From contig NZ_QMEY01000002.1 in NCBI RefSeq assembly GCF_003315795.1, positions 248,001 through 312,000 of the forward strand: a stretch of DNA of 64,000 bases, read 5' to 3'. Every line of letters begins with the position of its first letter. The stretch's first letter is position 1. A program made the position numbers and the translations under genes. The notes beneath the pieces are model-generated. The model did not search any database and was not told where the DNA came from. It saw only the letters and a program-made list of their open reading frames with translations. Positions 57,259-64,000 of the stretch are shown piece after piece. This DNA is from Spongiactinospora rosea (lineage in GTDB: Bacteria; Actinomycetota; Actinomycetes; Streptosporangiales; Streptosporangiaceae).

Positions 57259-58085
57259 CGCGAGCGGGCGGAACGGAAGGCCAGCAGGGCCAGCGGCACG
57301 AACACCGCGATCAGCCCGAGGGACCAGATCACCGCCGCCTGGACCGGGTGCGCGAGCGGCCAGAAGCCGGGATCGTCCAGCCCGAGCGGGTTGCCGAACA
57401 GCGTCCGGGCGGCCGTGACCACGGCGGTGACCGGGTTCCACGCCGCCACCGGTTGCAGCCACTCCGGCATCGACGAGATCGGCACGAACCCGTTGGAGAC
57501 GAACCCCAGCGGCAGCACCCACAGCAGCCCCGCCGTGCCCGCCACCTCCGGGTTGCGCACCGACAGGCCGATGGTGACGCCCACCCACGCCATCGCGTAG
57601 GCGAACAGCAGCAGCAGGCCGAAGCCCGCCAGCGTGGACGGCACCCCCAGGTGCGCCCGCCAGCCCACGAGCAGCCCCACGATCGACAGCACGCCGGTGA
57701 CCAGGAGCGCCCGCAGAAGTTCGGCGTTCGCCCGCCCGACCGGTACCGCGACGTGCGCCATCGGCAGCGCGCGGAACCGGTCGATCAGGCCCCGGCTCAT
57801 GTCCACCGCCAGCCCGGTGCCGGTGCCGACCCCCATGAACGCCAGCGAGTGCGCGAACACCGCCACCACGACGTACTCCCGGAACGACCCGCCGCCGGGC
57901 AGCGGGATCGCCCCGGCGAACACATAACTGAACAGCAGCACGAACAGGATCGGCTGGACCAGGTTGAAGGCCAGCTCGTCGGGGACGCGCCCGAGGCGCA
58001 GCATCCCGCGCCTGGTCATCACCGCGCAGTCGCGCAGCGCCAGGGCGAACCCTGACCCCGCGACGCGGGGTTCGGTCACGGTCAT
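57255..58085 (-). CDS. DrrB-type ABC-2 permease of biosynthetic region
   Basis: A 276-residue ABC-2 permease with about six helices, opening LAFNLVQPILFVLLFSYVFAG and showing GLIDRFRALPMAHVAV and GFVSNGFVPISSMPEWLQ, DrrB signatures. Overlaps the ATPase gene by ATGA. Exports an antibiotic-like product; given its position next to deoxysugar genes, probably the product of the adjacent cluster. Confidence 0.88.
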   Translation of the reverse strand: MTVTEPRVAGSGFALALRDCAVMTRRGMLRLGRVPDELAFNLVQPILFVLLFSYVFAGAIPLPGGGSFREYVVVAVFAHSLAFMGVGTGTGLAVDMSRGLIDRFRALPMAHVAVPVGRANAELLRALLVTGVLSIVGLLVGWRAHLGVPSTLAGFGLLLLFAYAMAWVGVTIGLSVRNPEVAGTAGLLWVLPLGFVSNGFVPISSMPEWLQPVAAWNPVTAVVTAARTLFGNPLGLDDPGFWPLAHPVQAAVIWSLGLIAVFVPLALLAFRSARSR

Positions 58086-59077
58086 CCTTCATCCGCCTTC
58101 CCGGTCAGTGCGAAGAACACGTCGTCGAGGGTGGGCCTGCGCACCGTGATGTCGGCGACCTCGACCCCGGCGCCGTCCAGCCTGCGCAGTACCTCGGTCA
58201 TCCGGCTCGTGCCGCCGGGCAGCACCGCCGTCACGCACAGCGTGCCCGGGTCCGGCTTCGGGTCGGGCAGGCCCGCCGCGGCCAGCGCGGACACGGCGGC
58301 CGGCAGGTCGGCGGCGCGGCGTACGGCCAGGTCCAGGTGGTCGCCGCCGACCCGGTCCTTCAGTTCGGCGGGCTTGCCGGTGGCGATCTCCCGTCCCTGG
58401 TCGATCACCGTGATCAGGTCGGCGAACTGGTCGGCCTCCTCCAGGTACTGGGTGGTGACCAGCGCGGTGGTGCCCTGCCTGACCAGGTCGCCGAGCACCG
58501 CCCAGACCTCCACGCGGGCGCGCGGGTCCAGGCCGGTGGTCGGCTCGTCCAGGAACAGGCAGCGCGGCCCGGCGATGAGCGCCACCGCCAGGTCCAGGCG
58601 GCGGCGCATGCCGCCGGAGTAGGTGCGGGCCGGGCGGTCGGCCGCGTGCCCGAGGTCGAAGCGCTCGATCAGCTCCTCGGCGCGCGAGCGCGCGGCCTGC
58701 TTGCCCATCCGGGCCAGCAGGCCGAAGATGTTCAGGTTCTCCCTGGCCGTCAGGTACTCGTCGACGGCCGCGTACTGCCCGGCGACCCCCACGGCCCTGC
58801 GTACGGCCTGCGGGTCGCGTACGACGTCGAAGCCGCACACGCTGGCCCGCCCGCCGTCCGGTTTCAGCAGCGTCGCCAGGATGCGCACCAGCGTGGACTT
58901 GCCCGCCCCGTTCGGGCCGAGCAGGCCGAGCACCTGGCCCTCGGGTGCGGAGAGGTCGAGCCCGTCGAGCGCGTGCACCCCGCCGTACCGCTTCGTCAGC
59001 CCTTCCACCTGGATGCCGCCATGCGTCTCTCGCTCCCGGTGCAGGCCGGGGGAGCTGTTCGTGACACCGAGATTCAT
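58082..59077 (-). CDS. DrrA-type ABC ATPase of biosynthetic region
   Basis: A 331-residue ATPase. Walker A GPNGAGKS, Q-loop region GVAGQYAAVDEYLTAREN, signature YSGGMRRR, Walker B CLFLDEPTTGLDP; C-terminal domain ends PTLDDVFFALTG. Typical daunorubicin/doxorubicin-type self-resistance ATPase. Divergent from the sugar aminotransferase gene across a region with 11-bp-phased repeats. Confidence 0.9.
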   Translation of the reverse strand: MNLGVTNSSPGLHRERETHGGIQVEGLTKRYGGVHALDGLDLSAPEGQVLGLLGPNGAGKSTLVRILATLLKPDGGRASVCGFDVVRDPQAVRRAVGVAGQYAAVDEYLTARENLNIFGLLARMGKQAARSRAEELIERFDLGHAADRPARTYSGGMRRRLDLAVALIAGPRCLFLDEPTTGLDPRARVEVWAVLGDLVRQGTTALVTTQYLEEADQFADLITVIDQGREIATGKPAELKDRVGGDHLDLAVRRAADLPAAVSALAAAGLPDPKPDPGTLCVTAVLPGGTSRMTEVLRRLDGAGVEVADITVRRPTLDDVFFALTGKADEG

Positions 59078-59123
59078 GGGTGCGAGCGTGGCCGGGGCCG
59101 CTGGAGTCCGGGTGGTGCGGGCC

Positions 59124-59152
59124 GCTCGAAACGTACTCGCGCGCGGCTCAAG
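59124..59152 (+). promoter_or_regulatory. SARP-like direct repeats upstream of sugar aminotransferase
   Basis: GCTCGAA (59124-59130), ACTCGCG (59135-59141) and GCTCAAG (59146-59152) are heptamers exactly 11 bases apart. Streptomyces antibiotic regulatory proteins (ActII-ORF4, DnrI) bind such repeats. Related heptamers occur before the RmlA-type gene. Confidence 0.55.
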
Positions 59153-59196
59153 CGCGCGTCCAGACCGCCTCCATCCGGTCCGGCCATGGTCGCCCC

Positions 59197-60303
59197 ATGA
59201 TTCCCTTGTTCAAGGTGGCCATGTCCGGACGGGCATCGGCGGCGGTGGCCGGAGTACTGGCCGGCGGGCACATCGGGCAGGGCGCCAAGGTCGAGGAGTT
59301 CGAGGACGCGCTGCGCGAGCGCCTGGGCACCCGCTTCGTATCCACAGTCAACAGCGGCACCTCGGGCCTGCAACTGGCCCTGAAACTGGCCGCGCGGAAC
59401 GGCGGCGAGGTGCTGAGCACCCCGCTGACCTTCGTGGCCACCAACTGGGCCATCCTGGCGGCCGGGTTGCGCATCAGGTGGGTGGACGTCGATCCGGCGA
59501 CGCTCAACGCCGACCTCGATGACATGGCGGCCAAGGTGTCGGCGCGCACCGCGGCCATCATGGTGGTCCACTGGGCCGGTTACCCGGTCGATCTGGCCAG
59601 GGTGAGCGAGATCGCCGACGAGTGCGAACGCCGGTACGGCACCCGGCCGATGATCATCGAGGACTGCGCGCAGGCGTGGGGCGCGACGTACGCCGGGCGG
59701 CCCCTGGGCAACCACGGCAACGTCGCCGTCTACAGCTTCCAGGCCATCAAGCAGGTCACCAGCGGGGACGGCGGCCTGGTCGTCTGCCCCGACGAGGAGT
59801 CCCACCGGCGCGGACGCCTGATCCGCTGGTTCGGCCTGGACCGGGACCCGGACGCGACCCCCCGGTCCGAGCAGGACATCTCCGAGTGGGGCCTGAAGTT
59901 CCACATGAACGACATCAGCGCGGCCATCGGCCTGGCCAACCTGGACGGCGCCGGGGAACGCGTGGAGCGGCACCGGAGCAACGCCGCCTACTACGACCGG
60001 GAACTGAAGGACGTGCAGGGGCTGGAGCGGGTCCGCCCCGCGCCGGGCAGCGAGCCGTCCTACTGGGTGTACCCGGTGAAGGTGAAGCGCAGGGACGACT
60101 TCGTGGCCCGCCTCTCGGCGGCCGGGATCGCGGCGGGGCACATCGACGCGCGCAACGACCGGCACTCCTGCGTGGCCGAGTACGCCGAGCCACTGCCGAA
60201 GCTGGACGCGGTCCACGACCGGATCGTGTGCCTGCCGGTCGGCTGGTGGCTGTCGGAGCAGGACAGGGAGCACATCGTGAACACGATCAGAAATGGATGG
60301 TGA
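59197..60303 (+). CDS. DegT/DnrJ/EryC1-family sugar aminotransferase
   Basis: A 368-residue PLP enzyme that aminates a nucleotide-linked keto sugar. Motifs: SGTSGLQLALKLA (phosphate), IIEDCAQAWGATYAGR (Asp), PLP Lys in YSFQAIKQVTSGDGG, and NDISAAIGLANLD. ATG 59197 is used. It forms a plus-strand pair with the epimerase, making an aminodeoxysugar likely. Which carbon is aminated is not clear. Confidence 0.88.
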   Translation: MIPLFKVAMSGRASAAVAGVLAGGHIGQGAKVEEFEDALRERLGTRFVSTVNSGTSGLQLALKLAARNGGEVLSTPLTFVATNWAILAAGLRIRWVDVDPATLNADLDDMAAKVSARTAAIMVVHWAGYPVDLARVSEIADECERRYGTRPMIIEDCAQAWGATYAGRPLGNHGNVAVYSFQAIKQVTSGDGGLVVCPDEESHRRGRLIRWFGLDRDPDATPRSEQDISEWGLKFHMNDISAAIGLANLDGAGERVERHRSNAAYYDRELKDVQGLERVRPAPGSEPSYWVYPVKVKRRDDFVARLSAAGIAAGHIDARNDRHSCVAEYAEPLPKLDAVHDRIVCLPVGWWLSEQDREHIVNTIRNGW

Positions 60304-60307
60304 GCCC

Positions 60308-60898
60308 ATGAGCACGTCGGTCGAACCGCTGGACATCGCGGGCGCCTACTTGATCAAGCCGGAGATCTTCCCCGACGACCGCGGCCACTTCCTGGAGCTG
60401 TTCCAGCAGCGGGCCGTCGCCGGGCCGGCCGGCGGGCCGATGCCGGTGGCCCAGGTCAACTGCTCGGTCTCGCGCCGGGGGACGATCAGGGGCGTCCACT
60501 CCCGCACGGTGCCGCCGGGCCAGGCCCGGTACGTCACCTGCGTCAGCGGCGCGATCCTGGACGTCGTCGTGGACATCCGTGTCGGGTCGCCCACGTTCGG
60601 GCGGCACGTCACGGTGGTGCTGGACCAGTACGCCAGGCACGCCGTCTACATCCCCGAAGGGCTCGGGCACGCGTTCGCGCCGCTGAGCGCGGAGGCCACG
60701 GTGGTGTACCTGTGCTCGACCGCCTACGACCCCACCGGGGAGATCACCATCAACCCGCTGGACCCGGAGCTGGCGCTGCCGTGGGCGGCCTCCCCGCGCA
60801 TCCTGTCGGAGAAGGACGCCAAGGCCCCCACCCTGCGTGAGGCCGAGGCCGCCGGACTGCTCCCCGTCTACGCCGAAGGCGCGCTCACCAGCGCGTGA
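60308..60898 (+). CDS. dTDP-sugar 3,5-epimerase (RmlC-like)
   Basis: A 196-residue cupin enzyme. The active-site region is [20 protein letters not shown] (His) and [18 protein letters not shown]; Tyr is in [19 protein letters not shown]. The family's substrate-binding Lys appears as Arg in QARYVTC, as in some 3- or 5-only epimerases. ATG 60308 is preferred; ATG 60293 overlaps the previous gene. Works with the aminotransferase and RmlA-type enzyme. Confidence 0.85.
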   Translation: MSTSVEPLDIAGAYLIKPEIFPDDRGHFLELFQQRAVAGPAGGPMPVAQVNCSVSRRGTIRGVHSRTVPPGQARYVTCVSGAILDVVVDIRVGSPTFGRHVTVVLDQYARHAVYIPEGLGHAFAPLSAEATVVYLCSTAYDPTGEITINPLDPELALPWAASPRILSEKDAKAPTLREAEAAGLLPVYAEGALTSA

Positions 60899-60908
60899 GC
60901 GCGCCACC

Positions 60909-60934
60909 GGGCCGCCGCCGCACGGCGGCGGCCC
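60909..60934. terminator. Bidirectional terminator after epimerase gene
   Basis: GGGCCGCCGCCG (60909-60920) and CGGCGGCGGCCC (60923-60934) form an 11-12 bp GC stem with a tiny loop between the plus-strand epimerase gene and the minus-strand SDR. Confidence 0.6.
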
Positions 60935-60950
60935 CCCATGGAAAGGGCCG

Positions 60951-61637
60951 TCACCAGGGGATGGTCCGGCGGCCACGCAGGAAGACGCCGGACGGGCCGT
61001 CCCCGGGGAGGGTCGCGGCCCACACGATGTCCTCCGCCGCCGCGTCCGGCCCCCGCTCGGCCTCCGGCCGCATGCGGGTGCGCACCAGGCCGGGGTTGAC
61101 GGCGTTCACCAGCACCCCGGTGCCCTCGGTCTCGGCGGCCAGGAGCACGGTCAGCGCGTTGAGCGCGGCCTTGGAGACGGCGTAGCCCGGCGTACGCGCA
61201 GAGAGCCCGTTGGCGAAGGACCCGGTGCCGCTGGAGACCATCACCACCCGGCCCCACCCGCGCCGCACCATGTCCGGCAGGAACGCCTGGCACACCCGCC
61301 AGGCCCCCAGCAGGTTGACGTCCAGTTGCCGCCCGACCCACGACACGGGGACGGCCGACGGCGCGCATCCCCAGTCGAGCTGGATCCCGGCGTTGTTCAC
61401 CACGATGTCCACGGGTCCGACCTGTTCGCGTACCCGGATCGCGGCCTCCTCGTCCGTCACGTCGAGCACGGCGGCGCGCGCGCCGCCGCCCAGTTCCGCG
61501 GCCACTCCCTCCGCCTCGTCCGCCGTGCGCGCGGTCACCACCACCCGGTGCCCGAGCGCGTGCAACCGGGCGCTCACCGCCCGGCCGATCCCCCGGTTGG
61601 CGCCCGTGACCAGCGCGACATGCGATTGCGTCGTCAT
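60951..61637 (-). CDS. Short-chain dehydrogenase/reductase
   Basis: A 228-residue [29 protein letters not shown], catalytic Ser in MVSSGTGSF and Tyr-x3-Lys in [13 protein letters not shown] 61637 has GGGAG upstream. Divergent from the RmlA-type gene with SARP-like repeats between. Could be a ketoreductase for the sugar or the aglycone. Confidence 0.85.
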   Translation of the reverse strand: MTTQSHVALVTGANRGIGRAVSARLHALGHRVVVTARTADEAEGVAAELGGGARAAVLDVTDEEAAIRVREQVGPVDIVVNNAGIQLDWGCAPSAVPVSWVGRQLDVNLLGAWRVCQAFLPDMVRRGWGRVVMVSSGTGSFANGLSARTPGYAVSKAALNALTVLLAAETEGTGVLVNAVNPGLVRTRMRPEAERGPDAAAEDIVWAATLPGDGPSGVFLRGRRTIPW

Positions 61638-61682
61638 GAGATCTCCCGTTCCGCGCATGATGTGCGGATCATCGGAGGAGCC

Positions 61683-61711
61683 GCTGAACGGCCGCTCGAC
61701 TCTCGCTGGAC
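61683..61711 (+). promoter_or_regulatory. SARP-like triple direct repeat before the RmlA-type gene
   Basis: GCTGAAC (61683-61689), GCTCGAC (61694-61700) and GCTGGAC (61705-61711) are 11 bases apart, consensus GCTSRAC. A second, two-copy set GCTCAAC (61763-61769) and ACTCAAG (61774-61780), also 11 apart, lies nearer the gene. Confidence 0.6.
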
Positions 61712-61776
61712 GTACCTGGGCGACGCCTCTCCAGCCCCGCTCGACCTGCCCGGACGAGTGCCGCTCAACCGCTACT

Positions 61777-61804
61777 CAAGCGGCAGGACGGAGCCTGCCG
61801 CTTG
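61777..61804 (+). promoter_or_regulatory. CAAGCGGCAG hairpin in the RmlA-type leader
   Basis: CAAGCGGCAG (61777-61786) and CTGCCGCTTG (61795-61804) are perfect reverse complements with an eight-base loop, 29 bases before the start. It partly overlaps the second set of heptamer repeats. Operator or leader hairpin. Confidence 0.45.
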
Positions 61805-61833
61805 TCCATGGCCTCGTCAGGCAGGGAATATTC

Positions 61834-62898
61834 ATGAAGGCTCTTGTCCTAGCGGGTGGGCGGGGGACCCGGCTGCGGCCCTTCACCCATACCGTTCCCA
61901 AGCAACTGGTGCCGGTGGCCAACAAGCCGGTGCTCTTCTACGGCCTGGAAGCCATCAAGGCCGCGGGCATCACCGATGTCGGCATCATCGTGGGCGACCA
62001 CGGGCCGGCCATCCAGAGCGCGGTCGGCGACGGCGCGGCGTTCGGCCTGAACATCGCCTACATCGAGCAGCACGCCCCGCTGGGGCTGGCGCACTGCGTG
62101 ATGATCGCCCAGGACTTCCTGGGCGACGCCGACTTCCTGCTCTATCTCGGCGACAACGTCATCATCGACGGCGTGGGGCCGCTGCTGGACGCGTTCTGGC
62201 GGTCCCGGCCGGACGCGATGGTGATGACCGGCAAGGTCGGCAACCCGTCGGAGTACGGCGTGGCCGAGGTCGGCCCCGGCGGTGTCGTGACCGGCCTGGC
62301 GGAGAAGCCCGCCACGCCGCGCAGCGACCTGGCGCTGGTCGGCGCGTACGTCTTCACCCCGGTCATCCACCAGGCGGTGCGCAGCATCAAGCCGAGCTGG
62401 CGCAACGAACGGGAGATCACCGACGCCATCGACTGGCTGCTGCGCAGCGGCTGGCGGGTGGAGTCGCACCTGCACGGCGGCTACTGGAAGGACACCGGCA
62501 AGGCCGAGGACCTGCTGGAGTGCAACCGGGCGGTGCTGGACACCGCCGAACGGTCGATCAAGGGGCAGGTGGACGACACCTGCGTGATCCACGGGCCGGT
62601 CATCATCGAGGAGGGCGCGCAGGTCAGCGGCTCGCGCATCACGGGCCCGGCGGTGATCGGGGTCGCGGCGGTGGTACGCGACAGCCAGGTCGGCCCGTAC
62701 ACCAGCATCGGCGCCGACTGCGACATCGCCGGGGCCGCCATCGAGAACTCCGTGGTCTGCGCGGGCAGCACCGTGCGGGGCAGCCTGCGCAACTCGCTGA
62801 TCGGCCGGGAGGCCAAGGTCAGCGGGGACATCGGCCGCCCGGCCAGCCTCGTCCTCGGCGACCACAGCCAGGCCCTGCTGCACGGGGCGGCCTCATGA
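61834..62898 (+). CDS. Glucose-1-phosphate thymidylyltransferase, long form (RmlA/StrD-like)
   Basis: A 354-residue nucleotidyltransferase. Motifs: [39 protein letters not shown] and [18 protein letters not shown] left-handed beta-helix tail ([13 protein letters not shown]) makes it the long StrD-type found in antibiotic clusters. It makes dTDP-glucose, the first step to deoxysugars. Overlaps the next gene in ATGA. No 4,6-dehydratase is seen; it may lie to the right. Confidence 0.88.
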   Translation: MKALVLAGGRGTRLRPFTHTVPKQLVPVANKPVLFYGLEAIKAAGITDVGIIVGDHGPAIQSAVGDGAAFGLNIAYIEQHAPLGLAHCVMIAQDFLGDADFLLYLGDNVIIDGVGPLLDAFWRSRPDAMVMTGKVGNPSEYGVAEVGPGGVVTGLAEKPATPRSDLALVGAYVFTPVIHQAVRSIKPSWRNEREITDAIDWLLRSGWRVESHLHGGYWKDTGKAEDLLECNRAVLDTAERSIKGQVDDTCVIHGPVIIEEGAQVSGSRITGPAVIGVAAVVRDSQVGPYTSIGADCDIAGAAIENSVVCAGSTVRGSLRNSLIGREAKVSGDIGRPASLVLGDHSQALLHGAAS

Positions 62899-64000
62899 CC
62901 GTCACCGTGGAGAACACCTGGCTGATCTGCCCCGGCTGCGCCGACCTGGTCTTCCGCCCGAAGTACGAGCGGGGCCAGCGGGTCTGCCCGGGCTGCGGGC
63001 ACCACGCCAGGCTGACCGCCCGCGAACGCCTGGACGGCCTGCTGGACCTCGGCTCGCAGAAACCGATCGAGACGGCGCTGGCCGACGACGACCCGCTCGG
63101 CTTCACCGACACCCGGCCCTACCGGCGGCGGCTGGCCGCCGCGCGGGAGGCCACCGGGATGCGCGAGGCCGCGCTGTGCGCCTCCGGGACCATCGAGTCC
63201 CATCCGGTCGTGGTGGCCTGCCTGGACTTCTCCTTCGTCGGCGGCTCGCTCGGCTCGGGCGTCGGCGAACTGGTGACGGTCGCGGCCGAGAAGGCGCTGG
63301 CGGAACGGGTGCCGCTGCTGATCGTGACCGCCTCGGGCGGCGCGCGCATGCAGGAGGGCGCGCTGTCGCTGATGCAGATGGCCAAGTGCAGCCAGGCGCT
63401 GGCCCGGCTGGACGAGGCGGGCATCCTCACCGTCGCGCTGATCACCGACCCCACCTACGGCGGGGTGGCGGCCTCGTTCGCCACGCTGCCCGACGTGCTG
63501 ATCGCCGAGCCGGGGGCGCACCTGGGCTTCGCGGGGCCGCGGGTGATCGCGCAGACGATCCGGCAGGAGCTGCCCGCGGGGTTCCAGACGGCGGAGTTCC
63601 TGCTGGCCCGGGGGCTGATCGACGCGGTGGTGCCGCGTACGGCGCTGCGCCGTACGCTGGCCCGGCTGCTCGCCGCCGCCCGCCCCGACGCCATCGGCGA
63701 CGGGACCGCCGTGCCGCCCGGCGAGTGGCTGGTGCGCGACCCGGCCACGCTGCCCCGGCGGGCCGCCTGGGACGCGGTACGGCTGGCCAGGGAGGCGGCC
63801 CGGCCGACCGCGCTGGACTACGCCGGGATGATCCTGGAGGACTTCATCGAGCTGCGCGGCGACCGGGCGGGCAAGGACTGCCCGGCCGTCGTCGGCGGCA
63901 TCGGGCGACTGCGCGGCCGGGGCGTGATGCTCATCGGCCACCAGAAGGGCCACGACACCGCCGAACGCGTCAGACGCAACTTCGGCATGCCGACCCCCGC
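62895..64000 (+). CDS. Fused acetyl-CoA carboxylase carboxyltransferase (AccD-AccA), incomplete
   Basis: At least 368 residues, running past the window edge. The N-terminal zinc ribbon [16 protein letters not shown] and the acyl-CoA region [29 protein letters not shown] and [12 protein letters not shown] belong to the beta subunit. From about residue 300 it continues into the alpha subunit ([36 protein letters not shown]). Such fusions occur in aromatic polyketide clusters, where they raise malonyl-CoA supply. Overlap with the RmlA gene (ATGA) ties it to this cluster. Confidence 0.88.
   Translation, partial: MTVTVENTWLICPGCADLVFRPKYERGQRVCPGCGHHARLTARERLDGLLDLGSQKPIETALADDDPLGFTDTRPYRRRLAAAREATGMREAALCASGTIESHPVVVACLDFSFVGGSLGSGVGELVTVAAEKALAERVPLLIVTASGGARMQEGALSLMQMAKCSQALARLDEAGILTVALITDPTYGGVAASFATLPDVLIAEPGAHLGFAGPRVIAQTIRQELPAGFQTAEFLLARGLIDAVVPRTALRRTLARLLAAARPDAIGDGTAVPPGEWLVRDPATLPRRAAWDAVRLAREAARPTALDYAGMILEDFIELRGDRAGKDCPAVVGGIGRLRGRGVMLIGHQKGHDTAERVRRNFGMPTP

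Noticed and set aside
1..64000. CRISPR arrays, rRNA, tRNA, intact insertion sequences or integrases
   Set aside because: I found no regularly spaced repeats, no rRNA or tRNA sequence and no transposase or integrase motif, although parts look acquired or rearranged.

Overview
This is a very GC-rich actinomycete chromosome segment. Mycothiol-dependent isomerase-like and F420/LLM-type enzymes, XRE/DUF397 pairs, DrrAB exporters, many TetR/MarR regulators and ATGA/GTGA gene overlaps all fit a filamentous actinomycete. A Streptosporangiales-like host is my inference only, because no rRNA or tRNA gene is present to test it.

Layout. 1-2.7 kb: tail of a release-factor-like gene, then a heme-oxygenase-fold iron enzyme, a family 2 glycosyltransferase and a CDGSH protein. 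2.7-5.9 kb: operon DUF1048 - DrrAB-type exporter - P450. 6-10.6 kb: membrane protein, MBL-fold/CMD/mycothiol-type operon with divergent TetR, and a membrane protein/HTH pair with tandem operators over its start codon. 10.7-17.7 kb: PNPOx-ferredoxin reductase fusion, quinone oxidoreductase, two-component system, a back-to-back pair of truncated genes (NAT and TetR) and a LexA-type repressor. 17.7-22.4 kb: omega-aminotransferase, APC permease, TetR and a DmpA-type peptidase, a probable beta- or D-amino acid peptide salvage unit. 22.4-29 kb: H-type lectin, alkylsulfatase, then a lower-GC accessory island (HemC paralog, tandem DUF397-like proteins, anti-sigma-like ATPase, XRE regulator and DUF397 partners).

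29-42.8 kb: ABC-F with divergent TetR/GAP genes around a near-perfect 30-bp palindrome; MFS/LysR pair; an iron-box and TetR-palindrome controlled ABC exporter; a decayed duplicate of the GAP/MFS gene ends; MarR; Tat-type TPR/retropepsin-like protein; an LLM monooxygenase with its FMN reductase; NmrA/TetR pair.

42.9-44.4 kb holds the most exciting item: a 26-29 residue basic peptide with a C-terminal Tyr-Pro-Ile-Tyr stretch, a strong RBS, a stem-loop and then a P450 with an atypical I-helix. This is the layout of P450-crosslinked RiPPs (biarylitide, cittilin and atropopeptide types), and the core does not match those I know.

44.4-54.9 kb: a catabolic region with GMC oxidoreductase, SDR, SnoaL-like protein, LLM oxidoreductase, a branched-chain-amino-acid type ABC importer (LivM-LivG fused), an amidohydrolase and a MarR regulator. 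The importer and MarR promoters share an operator-like sequence. 55-64 kb: DHA2 exporter, NmrA protein, then what looks like the left edge of a biosynthetic cluster: DrrAB exporter, sugar aminotransferase, sugar 3,5-epimerase, SDR, RmlA-type nucleotidyltransferase and a fused AccD-AccA carboxyltransferase that runs off the window. Two divergent promoters here carry 11-bp-phased heptamer repeats like SARP boxes, suggesting a pathway regulator to the right.
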